Positions 12,650 to 25,600 are shown, counted from the first letter of the stretch. The stretch: DNA of 64,000 nucleotides from Sapria himalayana (GCA_029783825.1 JAREIK010003351.1:496151-560150); one strand, 5' to 3'. A program made the numbers and translations. Notes: generated from the sequence alone by a model not told the origin.

Positions 12650-13638
12650 ATTGGATATCATTACATCATAATCACAAAAATTTTTTAAAAAAAATAAATC
12701 AAAAACAATCACTTCTAATATGATTGTTAGCTTTATAATTAGTGACTCAAGAGTTAAAAATAGTCCAAACACATATGAATCATTTCTTTCAAACCCATAT
12801 AAATCATTTCCCAAAAGAAACCAAAGAAAGAAAAAGGAAAATAATGAGATGTTTTGAAATATAATTCACTAATAAAAAGTAATAAAAACAATCAAGCATA
12901 TATAACATACGAATAAGAATTTATAAATTAAGATTGATGTTATCGTGTCTAATGATTCTAGAAACCTCATCATTGGATAGCATAAAATCATGATCACATA
13001 GATACAAAGAATTGATAAAATAAATACTTCTACCATAATTGGTATCTTCAAAATTAATAACAAGAGTTAAAAAGAATAATCATGGCATGAAATGAAAGAA
13101 AATTGAAACATAGAGACTAAGAAAAATATGTTATATGTCTAGAAAGAAATCTTATATCTTCCTCTCTAAAGAAGCCAATAATTATCATTTCTCAAGAAAA
13201 ATCTGTTAGTTGGTAAACAAGAGTTATAAGTGAGTCATGATCTATGCCATGCCTATAGGTGGAGTTAGTTGGTAAACAATCTGTTAGAAAAAACCATACA
13301 AAAAATCATCATTTCTCCAGAAAAAGAACCCAATAATTATCTCAACTTTGCCTCATCCTTTTCTTGAGAGACCAACAATAATAGTTATCTGTTCTCAAAA
13401 CTCTCTCACTTCTCCTAACATCTCTCTCTAAATATAAAATTTAGCAATCAGTATAGCATGAAATTGCATTGCCAAGAATTTCAGTAATGATCAAGTTGCA
13501 GCAGCAGATTGTTTGAGGAACAATCTTCCCAAGAAGAAAAATAGATAATGCTCAATTGCTCACAACAAGCAGATACACTCTTTTCAAAAAATAAGAGATT
13601 GAACTTCATAGAAAAACTTGTAAGAAGCATTCATATAC
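12650..13638 (-). other. Start of the first coding intron of the B' gene
   Basis: The intron begins at the GT donor (plus-strand AC at 13637-13638) and runs leftward. The sequence is AT-rich with scattered pyrimidine tracts. I searched by eye for the expected next exon, which should start close to VAERALFLWNN, and saw no GC-richer stretch or family motif here or further left. Whether the transcribed intron continues through the transposons at 8332-12646 and off the window cannot be decided from sequence alone. Confidence 0.6.
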
Positions 13639-14799
13639 CTGAAAATGGGAACTGGTGAGACAGCGTGCAATCTGTCGGAAAAGAGGAACCATACATCGTT
13701 GAAATTCAGCACACTGTGTAGCCTCTAATACCTCTTCAAGTTCCCCAAGGAACAGTACTTCCTTTTGACAATTAGTCACTGGCCAGTACTTTAATAATCC
13801 CCTCACCACCGTATCTGCCAGCTTGTAATCCTTTTCAACGAATTGAGTTATGCAGTAGGACAGCTGGTGGTGGTATACAGATATTGGCTTTGGCTTGTGT
13901 AATGGTATAAGAGCCCTTATGAGAAATAGTTTGTGTTCCTCTTTCATCGGCAAGGCAAACCCATTTATAATACTCCCAAAAATCTCCAAGAGTTCTCCAA
14001 TCCCACTGTGCCTTTCCGTTTCATATATGAACTGAAAAAATATATTATTTGTAGCTTTCCTAATAAAAGGACGGTGAAGCATGAATTTACCGTATATTCT
14101 GTGAAGTATTGTCTTCAGATACTCTCTCTCTCTTGGATCCTCGGATTCAAACAAATCTAGAAGCTTCAACACAAATGAATGATCAATATACCTCTTGGCG
14201 ATTTTTGTATCAGTGTCTGACGAAACAACATATCTCAAAAGCAGCTCATAAACAAGTTGCAAATGTGGCCATGATGGATCCAAATATTGCTCCTCTTCTT
14301 CAGGGTCAGCGACCTCTTGCCCTGTGTTCTCATGACAAGCAGGGGGCAGATATCGGAATATGTTCACAGAAATCATGCGTACCATTTCCTCCTGGCAGCT
14401 CTCTGTGATCTTGCCCGACCCCGACTGTATAAAATCTACTAGCTCCAAAAGCGTTTGCCTCTTTATTTCCTTCTCTTTGTAAGAATGCATTGTTTCACTG
14501 AAATCAAATTGAAAGCAGCAGACCTGGAGTTTCCGCAAAAACAAAGTTTGTCTTTCTAATATGGGAATTTCACGGAAGAGAGGCAGCGGCTCCACCGAAC
14601 CCAATGGAGGAGGATTCAACATCACAGTGCCAGTGTGGGGGCTCGGTGGCCCAGGAGCCGAGCGAGATGCATGGCTAACCACGACATTTGTAGCAGCGCC
14701 AACTCCTGGGTTGGATGGCGCAGACAAGCCCATCCCATAATGATTGCCTTCGGATTTCGAAGGCTTTCTATTGCTAGATTTTATGAATTTCTTCAGCAT
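13639..14799 (-). CDS. PP2A B' (B56) regulatory subunit, first coding exon
   Basis: This exon encodes the N-terminal 387 residues of a B'/B56-family regulatory subunit, which targets the PP2A catalytic-scaffold dimer to substrates in the cytosol or nucleus. The start [17 protein letters not shown] is supported by an in-frame TAG three codons upstream and resembles plant B' kappa/beta-type N termini. Residues 1-70 are a low-complexity Pro/Ser-rich tail. The B56 alpha-helical repeat domain begins near residue 72 ([14 protein letters not shown]). Family landmarks are HRIYGKF (233-239), [14 protein letters not shown] (251-264), [10 protein letters not shown] (275-284), [18 protein letters not shown] (287-304), [13 protein letters not shown] (312-324) and [14 protein letters not shown] (374-387). 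Codon 387 is followed by GTATAT, a good donor at the position where plant B' genes are expected to splice; the next ten codons before a stop are intronic read-through. Plant B' proteins are about 490-540 residues, so about 100 C-terminal residues are missing here. Family assignment is very secure; the kappa/beta subgroup is inference. Confidence 0.95.
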
Positions 14800-15100
14800 T
14801 GAACACTAACGAGGAGCTGTTGCTTTGGTGCAATTACAGTAAATCATAGCAATCAGATCTGAGATGTAAAAATTAGGAAGATGATGTGCCAATCGGAGAG
14901 ACGAAGTTGCTCAAATATGTAATCATTCACACCAGAAATGATATGTCATCGGAACGAATTGCAGGGATCCGGCGGCAGCCGCCAATTCTTCTGGGGAGAG
15001 CACTGATTGAGATAACAGAGGTGGACAGCACTGATTCCTGATGGTATATTAGTGACGTCTGGGTGACTACTCTGAGCGGATCAACGGAAAAGCTTGGTGA
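14800..15100 (-). promoter_or_regulatory. 5' leader and probable promoter of the B' gene
   Basis: This stretch is less AT-rich than its surroundings and lies directly upstream of the start codon on the minus strand. A TATA-like AATATACC is at about 15042-15049, and a TGACGT bZIP-type core is next to it at 15053-15058. A short direct repeat (AGCACTGATT) occurs near 14999 and 15028. The transcription start is not determined, and a leader intron cannot be excluded. Confidence 0.45.
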
Positions 15101-15277
15101 CATTTTTAAAAGTTGTGTTTTAGGATAAAATTTTTAGAAGTTTGAATATCACGGCTCCTCAAAATTCAAAAATTCTCACTTAAATTAGTTACTTTTTTTT
15201 TTCGAATCTCTGTTGCAAGTTGGCAGTTGCAGGATCCTTTCTCTCGATAAATCGAAAATATGTATTTTATATCTGCC

Positions 15278-15317
<40 letters not shown>
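14993..15317. repeat. Upstream region with a (TG)18 microsatellite
   Basis: A perfect (TG)n run occupies 15281-15317. Between it and the B' promoter is AT-rich sequence without other recognisable content. Confidence 0.8.
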
Positions 15318-15320
<3 letters not shown>

Positions 15321-15807
15321 TTAATTTATGAGGCAATTGAAGTAATGATTAATTAATAACTATTTTGGTCTTGTGGGACTTTATTATTAAATTAAAATTA
15401 TGTGTAGTCTCAAAACTAAAAAATTATGTTTTTGTATATATTATTAAAAATTTTAATAAAAAATCTACCAAAATACAAAATATTTATTTTTTCGTATATG
15501 AAACAAAAAAAACTTAATTTAAAAAAATCAAAAATACTGTTCATGTAATATATATATATATATATTAAAAACTATATCTATACATGTGACTATATCTCTT
15601 AAAAACAATTATCTATGAATGTTATTAAAAATATCATTATTTATATGTTATATATATACTCTTACATGTTAAGACATATAACAGTATGTGTGTGTGTGTG
15701 TATATATATATATAATAGTATATGGATATAAACAATGATGTCCATATATTTATATATATTGATTAAGTTACATATATAGATATAGTTTATATATATATAT
15801 ATATATT
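15318..15807. other. AT-rich stretch with TA/TG microsatellites
   Basis: Short (TA)n tracts at about 15549-15564, 15700-15713 and 15788-15806 and a (GT)n at 15687-15701. Nothing else is recognised. Confidence 0.5.
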
Positions 15808-16251
15808 GTCGAGGTGGAAGTAAACTCGTAGTGATCAAAATTTTCTGACACGAACTTAGTTGATATGACAATCTTATGTTTCAAGAGACGGCACTGAGTT
15901 GCAGTAAAATCATACCCAAAGCGTACTTTGTCTTACTTATGCTGCCTCCATAAGGCAAAAAGAAATGTTTATGAGTCTGAGTCTGACCCATGTCATGCTT
16001 TGTTTGACCAGTTTGACAATCCAATCGGGGGGACCAATAAAGAAGAGAGAATAGTAAGTTTAACAAAATTCCGAAATAATGAAAAATAATTTAACAATGA
16101 CTTCCAATCCTCTCGTTTTTGAAAAAAAAAAATTATTACTAGTCTAAGGTTTACTTAATTTCATCATGATTAGAAAAAAAAAATTATGTAAATTTGTTAC
16201 AAAATAAAAATGTTTTTGTTTTTGCTTCCTCTCAAAAAGTTGTAATCAAAT
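15808..16251 (+). repeat. Left arm of a large imperfect inverted repeat
   Basis: This segment pairs in reverse-complement orientation with 21299-21602. Shared blocks in order are TCGAGGT-GG, GGCACTGAGTTGC, CATACC-AAA-CGTA, TTATGCTGCCTCCATAA, GCAAAAA-GAATGTTT, TTAATTTCATCATGATTAGA and CAAAATAAAAATGTT. The left arm has roughly 100 extra bases near 15970-16070. The arms could be long terminal inverted repeats of a Mutator-like element or two opposed copies of one repeat. No target duplication was identified. Confidence 0.7.
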
Positions 16252-16875
16252 GATATCCAAACCCATTTATCTTTTGTATTTTCAAATGATATATATATAT
16301 ATATATATATATATGTTTAAAAAGAAGATTTAACGAATGTACGTTATATATAGTTGTATGTTTAAAAACTCATGAAAATCATATATAATTTAAAATGTAA
16401 ATAAAATTTTATTTGTGATCTCAATAATTATTACATAGTTAGGATTCAACAAGAAAACTACATATCACGTTGATAATTCTCCATTTTTTCAAGCAAATTA
16501 AAAAGTATTATATTTTTGAGTGCTCTGGGAGCAAAATAGAAATTATTTTTATTGATTGTTTATTTATTTATATAAAAAGATTATGAACATAATAAATTCT
16601 AAAATATCATAGGTGATGTAATGTAGAGTCTCTCTTGATGATGTAGAATCTAAAAGTCTATAGGAAACATATCATAGATAATACTTCAAAAATATTATTA
16701 TAATTTTGACATGCTATTTTGGGCTTTCCAAAATAAAATATAAATTACCTAAAGAGATTCAAAAGCATTAATGTCCTTTAGTATCAAAATACTATCCTAG
16801 TATTGAATTCTCATTTTATTTCTTAAAAGATGAAGATATGAATGTGAGAAAATATATCTATAGAAATAATTATTT
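16252..16875. other. AT-rich stretch inside the inverted-repeat interval
   Basis: A (TA)n tract at about 16290-16314 and A/T-rich sequence; nothing recognised. Confidence 0.5.
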
Positions 16876-17289
<414 letters not shown>

Positions 17290-18400
17290 GCACATGAAAC
17301 ACACACACAAACATGAGAGAGGCAAGCACATGAAACTTAACTTATATGATCAATATGAATAATATGCATGTTCAAATAATAATAGTAGTATTCTTCTCAT
17401 TTAACTCATAAGCTTACTTAGGCAAAGAAAAATGATGAAATTGAGAATTTATATGCATAATAGAATGGGAGAAGTGGGAAATCAGTGTAGGTGGTAGAGT
17501 TGGCCCCACTCAACTTTTACTAAAAGTTACTAAATCTTAAATCAGTGGGAAATCAGATGATAGTATCTCGACACTTTTTCCAGGAGGAATAATCCATCCC
17601 ACAATAGTTGTTATGTAAGATATGTACTCAAGTCTCAAAACTCATGATATTTTAATATTTACTCCAAGTGACCACTAGTCGAGCTACATCTGGATCTAGT
17701 GGATAATCTCTCACACTCCAAATATTGAAAAAACATAGCAATGCTTGATGCGAAGTTTTAGTCTCAATTGGCATGTAATCTACACTATAATAAAGAGCAA
17801 AATGGGTGTGCAATACATAACATGTGTAGAAAAATGAAAGGTGCTAACCTTGGTGTTCATTTTAATGTATTTTTTTTATAATTATTTTTTTAAATTTATT
17901 GAAATCTTTTTTAATTTTTTTTTTTTAAGAAATTTAAAAAAAGCAAGATTTTTTGCTTGTTTATCCTAGAACCAATAAGAACACATGAATCGTTGAGCCA
18001 TGAAAGCTCACAAAATCAAAAATTATATAAATTCATAACCTTTTGCTTTCAAACCATGGTAACCACCTTCCAACTACAAATAATATTCTTGGTAGTTAAG
18101 GATTTTAGCACACACATATAATGTCATTATGGAATGAGCCTGACTGGACATCTTGGAAGGTGTACCTTCCATTTATCATTAAATGACTAATAATTTGACC
18201 TTTTAAGAAAACTTTTTGGCATGTATGGTCACCCAATGATGAATAGAGGTTATCCCACCTTACATCATCATTATTATTGATTTCACTGCTCCTCAAAAAA
18301 AGATTCAACATCTCATTAATTGAGTGACTACTCTCAAGAGATCAATTTGTTGGTTAAATGACCAACTCTGCCCTATCTTTAGCATAATTACGATGATATG
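17290..18400. other. AT-rich stretch, nothing recognised
   Basis: Low coding potential, no element ends. Short open minus-strand frame at 18105-18311 has no recognised family. Confidence 0.5.
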
Positions 18401-18433
18401 ATGAATGTTCTAGAGCATTATCATGAATTAAAG

Positions 18434-18709
18434 TCAATTTGGCTCAATTCCTATTATTAGCATCTCATCTGAAGGATAAGTACTATCCATCAATCTCCCA
18501 ACATTGAAAATTACTATTAATGCACCATTGTTGGAAGAACTCAAAAAAGATAATGACCTATTTACTACATCATCAAAGTTGTGATATATGTCAAAGCTGC
18601 CCCCTTGAAAAGTCACCTCGACAAAATATCTTGTAATAGTACTAATTGACCTATTCATGAGAATCACATTGTACACAGTGGGTTTATCGGTGAGTTTGAA
18701 ATCTAACAC
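18434..18709 (-). pseudogene. Unassigned 91-codon frame, possible retroelement protease remnant
   Basis: The frame contains TDKPTVYNVIL followed by an ISTITRYFVEVTF-like stretch, reminiscent of the end of a gypsy aspartic-protease domain (YNVILGR ... STYHLKVKF). On the minus strand, however, it lies downstream of the integrase relic, so it would have to belong to a different or rearranged copy. The resemblance is weak and the assignment is tentative. Confidence 0.3.
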
Positions 18710-19419
18710 AAACTATGTGTAGATTCTAAAAGACAGTCCTTATTGGTTTTCTACTTGAAATTATATACAAGATCAAAAAAAGTCCATAAAATAACTGGTG
18801 GATAAATCATAGAGATAGTGCATCCCATCTATTCCATAGAATGAGACTCAGTATGAAATTATTCTAGCAGGTCTAGACGTAGTAATGAGTAACGTTATTT
18901 GGATCTAATAAAAGAGCAGTTTTACATACTGGCCGACTAAACAATTAGTGACATTCCTCCCACAAGGGAAAATGAAGGAATTGATACTTTAGCTAAAGTT
19001 ACATACTTACAGCATGGTAATGACCTACATAAAGAAAAAATAGATGTTTGTTCAATATTAGTCAAATCTAAATGCACTTCTCATTGTATCTTTGTGGAAT
19101 ATATCTCCAACTAGCAGTGACCAACTTCTATAATCAAATAAGCATTGCCATTCGATCTCACAAATGATTACCAAGTGCATGCCCATGCAACTCACTTCTT
19201 AATGATTGACAAATAGATGAACAAGAGTCATTTTTTGACCATACTTAAAATATCTAGATGAACATTAGTGATCCCTCGTATAAATGAAAATATCTAGATG
19301 AATAAGCATTGCCATTGGTACGGTTGAATTACACAATGAAAATATTCGTGATCCCTCGTATAAATGAATCCTTGTAAACATGTATTAGCTCCTAAGATAT
19401 TATCGCCCTACAATAAGGA

Positions 19420-20930
19420 TAGCTGATTATGTTAAACCAATGGCAATTTCCCCCATGGTGGATAGATTTAGTCTAATCATTCCTAATACTCTCGCCCTGA
19501 ATAAGGTACTGATGCGCATTGGTTGTTTTGGTAAATAAATATAAGTAGTTGTCTATGTTTTTATAAAAGATTAATATATTATCCAATCCATATGGAATAA
19601 TATCATATGTTAGTTTAGATTATTCCATATAATAATCATAGACATATGGCTTAAATTCGATAATATCAAACTGTGAATTTTATTCGAAAATAAAATTATC
19701 TAATCTCTTCTCCACCTTATGAGTCATGATATTCTGGCTTAGAGTGTTGAGATAAAAATCTTTTTGGTAGTTTCTACCTGACCATTGGGTTGGGGCCGAA
19801 ATTACCAATAATACTTTCATCGTAACACTCAAAAACATGCTTTAAAGAAGCAAAAAAATATGACAACTATCATAGGTCTCTTGTGATTAGAGAACTACAA
19901 GATAAGGCAACTGAAAATTTCCTTTTTACCCTTAAATATGGAATGAAATTGGTAATGATAATAAAAATTGCGATATCTACAATCTAATCACTTACTATCT
20001 AATCACTTACTGATAGTTGAATGACTATATATATTAAACGAAGCTAGTAAACATGCAACCATCTTACAAGCTTCATATTAGTGGAAGTCCATTCTCATCT
20101 AGTACTTGGTAGTCGTGGGGTGCTCCACCAATAGCCAGGGGCTCGTGTCTCACAAGGGTCATTGGAGGCTTTACATGGCCCTGGCTGTTGACTTTAGGGC
20201 CTCATGGATAAGTTGGGCAAAGCCGAAAAATCCATGGTTATCAAAAAGAAAGAAGAAATAACCCACATGTGGGTCTTTGAAAACCCAATCAATATACCTC
20301 TTATGAAGTTGATAGCCAAGTATCATAAACTAAAGAAACGGCACCATATGCCTTCAATGAGTTAGGTGAGATACTAATCCCAAAATATGGTACATATTCA
20401 ATTGGGAGTTAGGCAACTTGAATTATTCATCTTAAAAAAATATTTCCTAAAATAATAATTCAGACATTAGACACTAGTCACCACGCATCCATTAAATATT
20501 TCTGATCACTCGCTCAGGCACGCATATTTTCCGATATGGCTATAGCTTCCACATATTATGTGATAAATAATTGACTTAGAATCTTTGCCGGTAGCTAAGC
20601 ATAGCATGAACATTGTCACTTGAGAAATAGTTGTGAGAACATGTGCATCATAAAGTAATGTGGAAGGTAAGTATTTTCACAATATAATTTTACCGTCTCT
20701 CTTAGCAATGAGAATGCTTGGTTGCATCAGTTTCCTACGTACGAGTAGCCTCTCCAGTGGGAAATCTATCCATTGACCATCTAGGTCAATGATTATTACT
20801 ACCTCCTAAGAATAATAGGCATTCCCACCGTCACCTCTATTTGTGCTACTCCCTTGTGCATCTGCGTAGTTAAGGATGGCATTCACAACTTATGATGACC
20901 AATATCAGACCTATATATATATATTGTTCA
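19420..20930 (-). pseudogene. Ty3/gypsy integrase relic
   Basis: Landmarks of a gypsy (Tat-like) integrase occur in the correct order on the minus strand, in shifting frames. First is a WID linker with DGKI near 20690-20790, then an ICGSYSH zinc-binding-like block near 20550. Next comes DYxxxKxxxE-P around 20090-20130, matching the integrase DYFTKWIEAEPL motif. PQPNGQVETTKK follows at about 19761-19796, and finally GEIAIGLT at about 19432-19455, matching TGESPFSLTYG. Frameshifts and stops make it non-functional. No LTRs were delimited. A 20-bp direct repeat (copies at 19268 and 19348) lies just downstream. Confidence 0.75.
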
Positions 20931-21298
20931 TAATATTTGAAAGGTGTATTCAAAAACATTGTTCATATTATTTTTTTGAAAAAAAAAAACTTTTTAAAAT
21001 AAGGGTTTTTTTTGGATTTTAACATAAAATAGGACCCAAATATAAATATTGTGTTATAGTGCCATAGTTATGATAACTTTAAAAAATGACCAAAATATAT
21101 ATTCAAATTTTAGAATTAAAAAACACTGTTCATTTTCTAAAAATAATAAAAATATAATTTTATATAACATACACATTAAATCTTTTAACATTTTAAACAA
21201 ACATAAATGTAAATTTCATTTTAAACATACATACATACATCATAGAAATAATATATACATGATTTGAAAATATAAAACAAATATTTTTTTTGGAATCA

Positions 21299-21602
21299 AT
21301 TGTTTGAAACTAGCTGAGGGAACAAAAACATTAACATTTTTATTTTGAAACAAATTTTAACATCCCTTTTTTTCTTCTAATCATGATGAAATTAACTACA
21401 TCACAAGCTAGTAATTTGTTTTCATAAAATATTGTTAATTTTCATTAATACGCACTTTGGTTAATAAAGTACTACGTTTTAGGTATCTCATCTTGTCAAA
21501 CATTCATTTTTGCATTATGGAGGCAGCATAACACTACGTTTTAGGTATGCTTTTGTAGCAACTCAGTGCCAACTCTTGTACTGCGAACATTACCAACCTC
21601 GA
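21299..21602 (-). repeat. Right arm of the large imperfect inverted repeat
   Basis: Reverse-complement partner of 15808-16251; the shared blocks are listed there. CTACGTTTTAGGTAT occurs twice within this arm (about 21472 and 21534), a small local duplication absent from the left arm. Confidence 0.7.
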
Positions 21603-21653
21603 GGGCATCTCTGATCTTACCAAGCATGGTTTTTTTTCAATATTTAAACCCTA

Positions 21654-21860
21654 AGATTCTCATATATATATATATATATATATGAGAATCTCTGGGCATC
21701 GCTTCATCAACATGTTTTACATTGACTTTCTTTGGAAACGTGTATATATATACATATACGTTTCCAACATGTGTTTGCACAATTTCTCAATGATTCTCTG
21801 GGCATCGCTTCCTCTGTACTGTACAAAATTACATTAACTTTCTTTAGATTTGTTGCAGAA
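21654..21860. repeat. AT palindrome, hairpin and 107-bp spaced direct repeat
   Basis: Positions 21654-21691 are a perfect 38-bp palindrome: AGATTCTC arms around a (TA)n core. Positions 21734-21765 form a hairpin with GGAAACGT and ACGTTTCC arms. The words TCTCTGGGCATCGCTTC (at about 21690 and 21797) and TTACATT-ACTTTCTTT (at about 21718 and 21832) occur twice in the same order, so the segment is an old tandem duplication. Confidence 0.75.
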
Positions 21861-21899
21861 AAGTCATAACATTGCCTTTTTTTTGTTCCTATCAATGGC

Positions 21900-22242
21900 T
21901 ATTATAAAAATAAAATAAAATAAAATAAAATAAATAAGATTAAAATAAAAATAAAAAATTAATAAATAAAAATTAATAAAAATAATAAAAATAAATAAAA
22001 ATTATAAAAAAATAAAAATAATAAGAATAAATAAAAAATAAATAAATAAATAAATAAATAAATACATAAATAAAAATAAAATAAAATTATAAAAAAATAA
22101 AAATAATAAAAATAAATAAAAATAATAAAAATAAATAAAAAATAAATAAAAAATAAATAAATAAATACATAAATAAAAATAAAATAAAAAATAAAAAAAT
22201 ACCATAAAAAATAAAAAAAAAACATAAATTAAAAAAAAAAAA
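21900..22242. repeat. A-rich ATAAA low-complexity tract
   Basis: About 340 bp of A and T with very few G or C bases on the plus strand, built from AATAAA/ATAAAAAT words. The long Phe/Tyr/Leu/Ile frames on the minus strand are composition artefacts. Confidence 0.9.
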
Positions 22243-22339
22243 AACATTGGGTATTACTACCAGTCAGATTTGTTTCGTAATCTTTTAAAGCAAGAAAACA
22301 CCAAGCACATAATATTTTTTTCTGTTAATTAATAAATTA

Positions 22340-22680
22340 GAGTTGCCTAATCAGCCAGACAAGAGGCAAGTCTCACAAAAGATGGACCTAACAAGACCCA
22401 GGCCAACTCAGGTTGAGATTGGGATGTCCTCGGGTGCTGGGGCGAATGCCCATAACTTGTGACTCCAGCACCCATGGCCGGCACAAATAGAACAGAAATG
22501 GGTTGTGCCATGATTGGGATAGACGGTGTGAACCACTGCCATAAGCTAGCCTCAACCAATAGGTGAAGCAGTTTATGAAAGCAATGGTTATCCAGCTGTT
22601 GGATCATGCATGGATCATTGTGCTGCACTGGTTAGACAATTCAATGATTGGGTTTTGTCTAGTTCAGACCCTAATGGTTA
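22340..22680. other. Isolated GC-richer block, unidentified
   Basis: A sharply bounded, GC-richer block between two A/T tracts. The minus-strand 93-codon frame at 22347-22628 has no family I recognise. The words GGGTGCTGGGGCGAATGCCC and CCAGCACCCATGGCCGGC suggest a decayed repeat related to the hAT-type GC-rich regions, but no termini are visible. Confidence 0.35.
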
Positions 22681-25600
22681 AAAAAAAATAATTCATGTTT
22701 TTATTAACATGTTTAACATAATTCCTATTATCTATGAATACAACTTAATAAAATTTATTTTTATACAAATTTCTTTTCTTTCTAATAAATTCTAATATAA
22801 ACTTATAAAAGCCATAAAGTAGTAAAAACATTAACTAGCATTTTTACAATTAGCGAGTGTAATATTGTTGGTTCAAAAATTAATAAAAATGAGCGTAATA
22901 TTTTTGAAGATATAGATTTAAAGACCATACCTCATATTTTATTGTTGAAAGATAAGATTATATTATAATCCCACTTTAATATAATAAAAAAACATTAAAA
23001 AGATATAATTTAACTCAATATAAATACTAATAAAATAAATAATTATAAAACTATAAATAAAAATACGTTATCTTAAAAAAATATACTGAATAATATACTA
23101 AAAAATAAACTATACTAAATACTAGACAAACTCAACTTATAATCATGAACTAACAAAAGAATAGTTAGCTTTATACTTTAAATTTAATAAAAAAATAATG
23201 CTAACTATCCTTTAAAAGTATATAATATCATAAAATATTAAAATTTAATTAAAACTAAATTAAAAAACTTGAAAAACATTATGGTATTTTATGAATAAAA
23301 TTCAAAATTTAAGATTTTATCAAATATTTCATTATCATATTAACTTGGTCATACGTGAATGTTCCGTGATTTTTTTTTGAAAATAACCCCTTCTGATGTC
23401 TGATACCAAAGGCGTCGAATCAAGCTTGTGGATGAAATCTGCCATGATTTTTAAACTAATATCAAATATTGTCCAACAAAAAAATTTTAAATTATATATA
23501 TTTATCATATTACTAATTTAATAATACAAGCAAAATTAGAATTATTTTTATAATTATTATATATTATCTAGTTTCTTATAAAATTTATAATTAAATCTAA
23601 CAAACTATAAAAACTTTTGTGTTTTTTGTTAATATAAATTTAATTTAATAATAAAAATTAATTTACTAAAATTAATTTAATAAATCTAAAAAAACATACA
23701 GATAAAAAATCTAATATAGATAAAATTCAAATTATCTAATATAGAAAACTCAAGTTGACTATGAGAAATAAGCTATTTTATTTTATGAATAATAAAATCG
23801 ATAAGATTTTAATAACTAAAAATGATATTATTTAACTAGTATTTTTAAACTTCATAAAAATATTTTACGATACTACTAAAGTGTATTCCTTAGTGTACAT
23901 TCGCATATCTTATATTATACTAGGATAGATTTGAAGTATGATTGACATGATTCAAGAATATAAAGAATATTGCTTAGTGTGCTTAGTGTGTGTACTTAGT
24001 GCTTAGTGCGTGGTGAGTGGAGCGTGGTGCGTGTGCGTGTGCCCGTGCATGTGTGTGTGAGGATCAATGTAAATGATGAAAATAAAATTTAGGTTTTACA
24101 ATCAAGTGTATGAACCAACTATCATGACTAGTAGATAATATATATGAATAATTAAAAAACTTTTATAAATATGATAAAAATTTATGTTAATGTAACTTTG
24201 AATACTATAACTCGACCCATATTCTAAAATTATCAATTTTTTATACAATTAGCTACAAAAATAATAAGATTATTTGTCAGTTTTTTATTTAGTTACCCAC
24301 TAACATGTATTCTTACTCATCTTCTAGCGCCATCTAAAATTTTTCAAATTGTTAATATTTTTATCGCCTACTATAATATTTGACTCTACTTTTTTTTATT
24401 ATACAAATATGTACATGCAAGAGGACAAATTTTATATCAGTTATACTTAAAGTAATAATATTTTTTCAAAAATTAGATAGATACACATATAAATATTTAA
24501 AGTTATTTGTCACTAATTTTTTTGTCATAAATTATTTATTCAAGATGTATACATTAAACTCTAAAGTTGTAAGACCTATGATGAAGTATCTACTAAGATT
24601 ACTATTTTATTAGTTTGCATGAAACAAAACTATTTCAATGTAAACATCATTATTACTTGATTAATTTTATGTTCTTTATTTATATTTTATTTATGATGGG
24701 AGTACCTAATCAATAGGATACCACAACAATTATTACTAAATATTTACTAGCTGGCTCATTAGTCATTAGACATATGAGAGATTTGTTTGTACTTTCATTT
24801 TACCTTCTATAGCATGCTTTTATTCTATAGTGTATCAAAGTTAAGAGTTCTCTAGGACTAGGGTTTCTCATCCAATGCCAACAACTATCATGCCGACCAC
24901 CTTGCATCAAACAATAGAAGAAATTGCATGTAACCAAGAGAGCACAACGATGCCACGTGCTCATACAACCATCGCACACATGCTTTACTGTGTGCTAGCA
25001 ATGCCGCACAACACACCCTAGTTGGTGGTTATCCCATGCCAAAATATAGTCTAGGTCAATTTTATATTTTTCTACAAAACCATAGAACATTCTTCAATAC
25101 CATGAAAAAACATGTGTAGTACGCACTGAGACAAGATCTTTAGTGTGTGTGTGTGTGTAACTATTAGGTGCTCACTTAGAAGAGAGATCTCTAGTATTTT
25201 TCTATATATAACATATGAGAAGCATATGTAGTAATTCAATACCATAAAAAGCATATATATATATATATATATATATTCAAAATAATGCATGGTAACACAC
25301 TATTAGGAATTTATATGAATTTCTAAGCTTTTAAAAAAAACATTAATCAACAATACAATTATCAATCGAGGTTGAGGCAGAGATGAGAAACCTCTAGAAT
25401 AATGTACACCTTAAGAAGAATGATCATATCATAAATAGTTTATAGAAGTAATTTTAAGAGTTTAGATCAAAAATACTTTAATTAATTCAAAGAGATGGGA
25501 AGACAGGCATATTTATTCAAGAGTCTTCATAGAATTATATCATGATAATCATTACCATAAAGAAATATACAAAAGTTCTCAATAGTAAGATAGTGTCGGA

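Noticed and set aside
8324..12654. A single hAT element spanning 8332-12646
   Set aside because: Flanking 8-mers ACTTTAAT and ATTATTGG do not match, and a better right end with the GC-rich tail lies at 11746.
13606..13638. Codons after residue 387 of the B' exon ([10 protein letters not shown])
   Set aside because: They follow a GT donor and do not match the B56 family, which continues VAERALFLWNN; treated as intron.
13933..14408. Plus-strand open frames opposite the B' exon
   Set aside because: They are antisense shadows of a strongly conserved coding exon.
20030..20140. First reading of the gypsy segment as the C-terminal end of the polyprotein
   Set aside because: Downstream minus-strand motifs (PQPNGQVE, then GEIAIGLT) show that this segment is the integrase core DYFTKW region instead.
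21959..22247. Two Phe/Tyr/Leu-rich minus frames resembling membrane proteins
   Set aside because: They are translations of an ATAAA low-complexity tract.
23380..23460. Possible copia primer site TGGTATCAGACA on the minus strand
   Set aside because: The upstream sequence does not end in CA, and no LTR or coding relic is adjacent.
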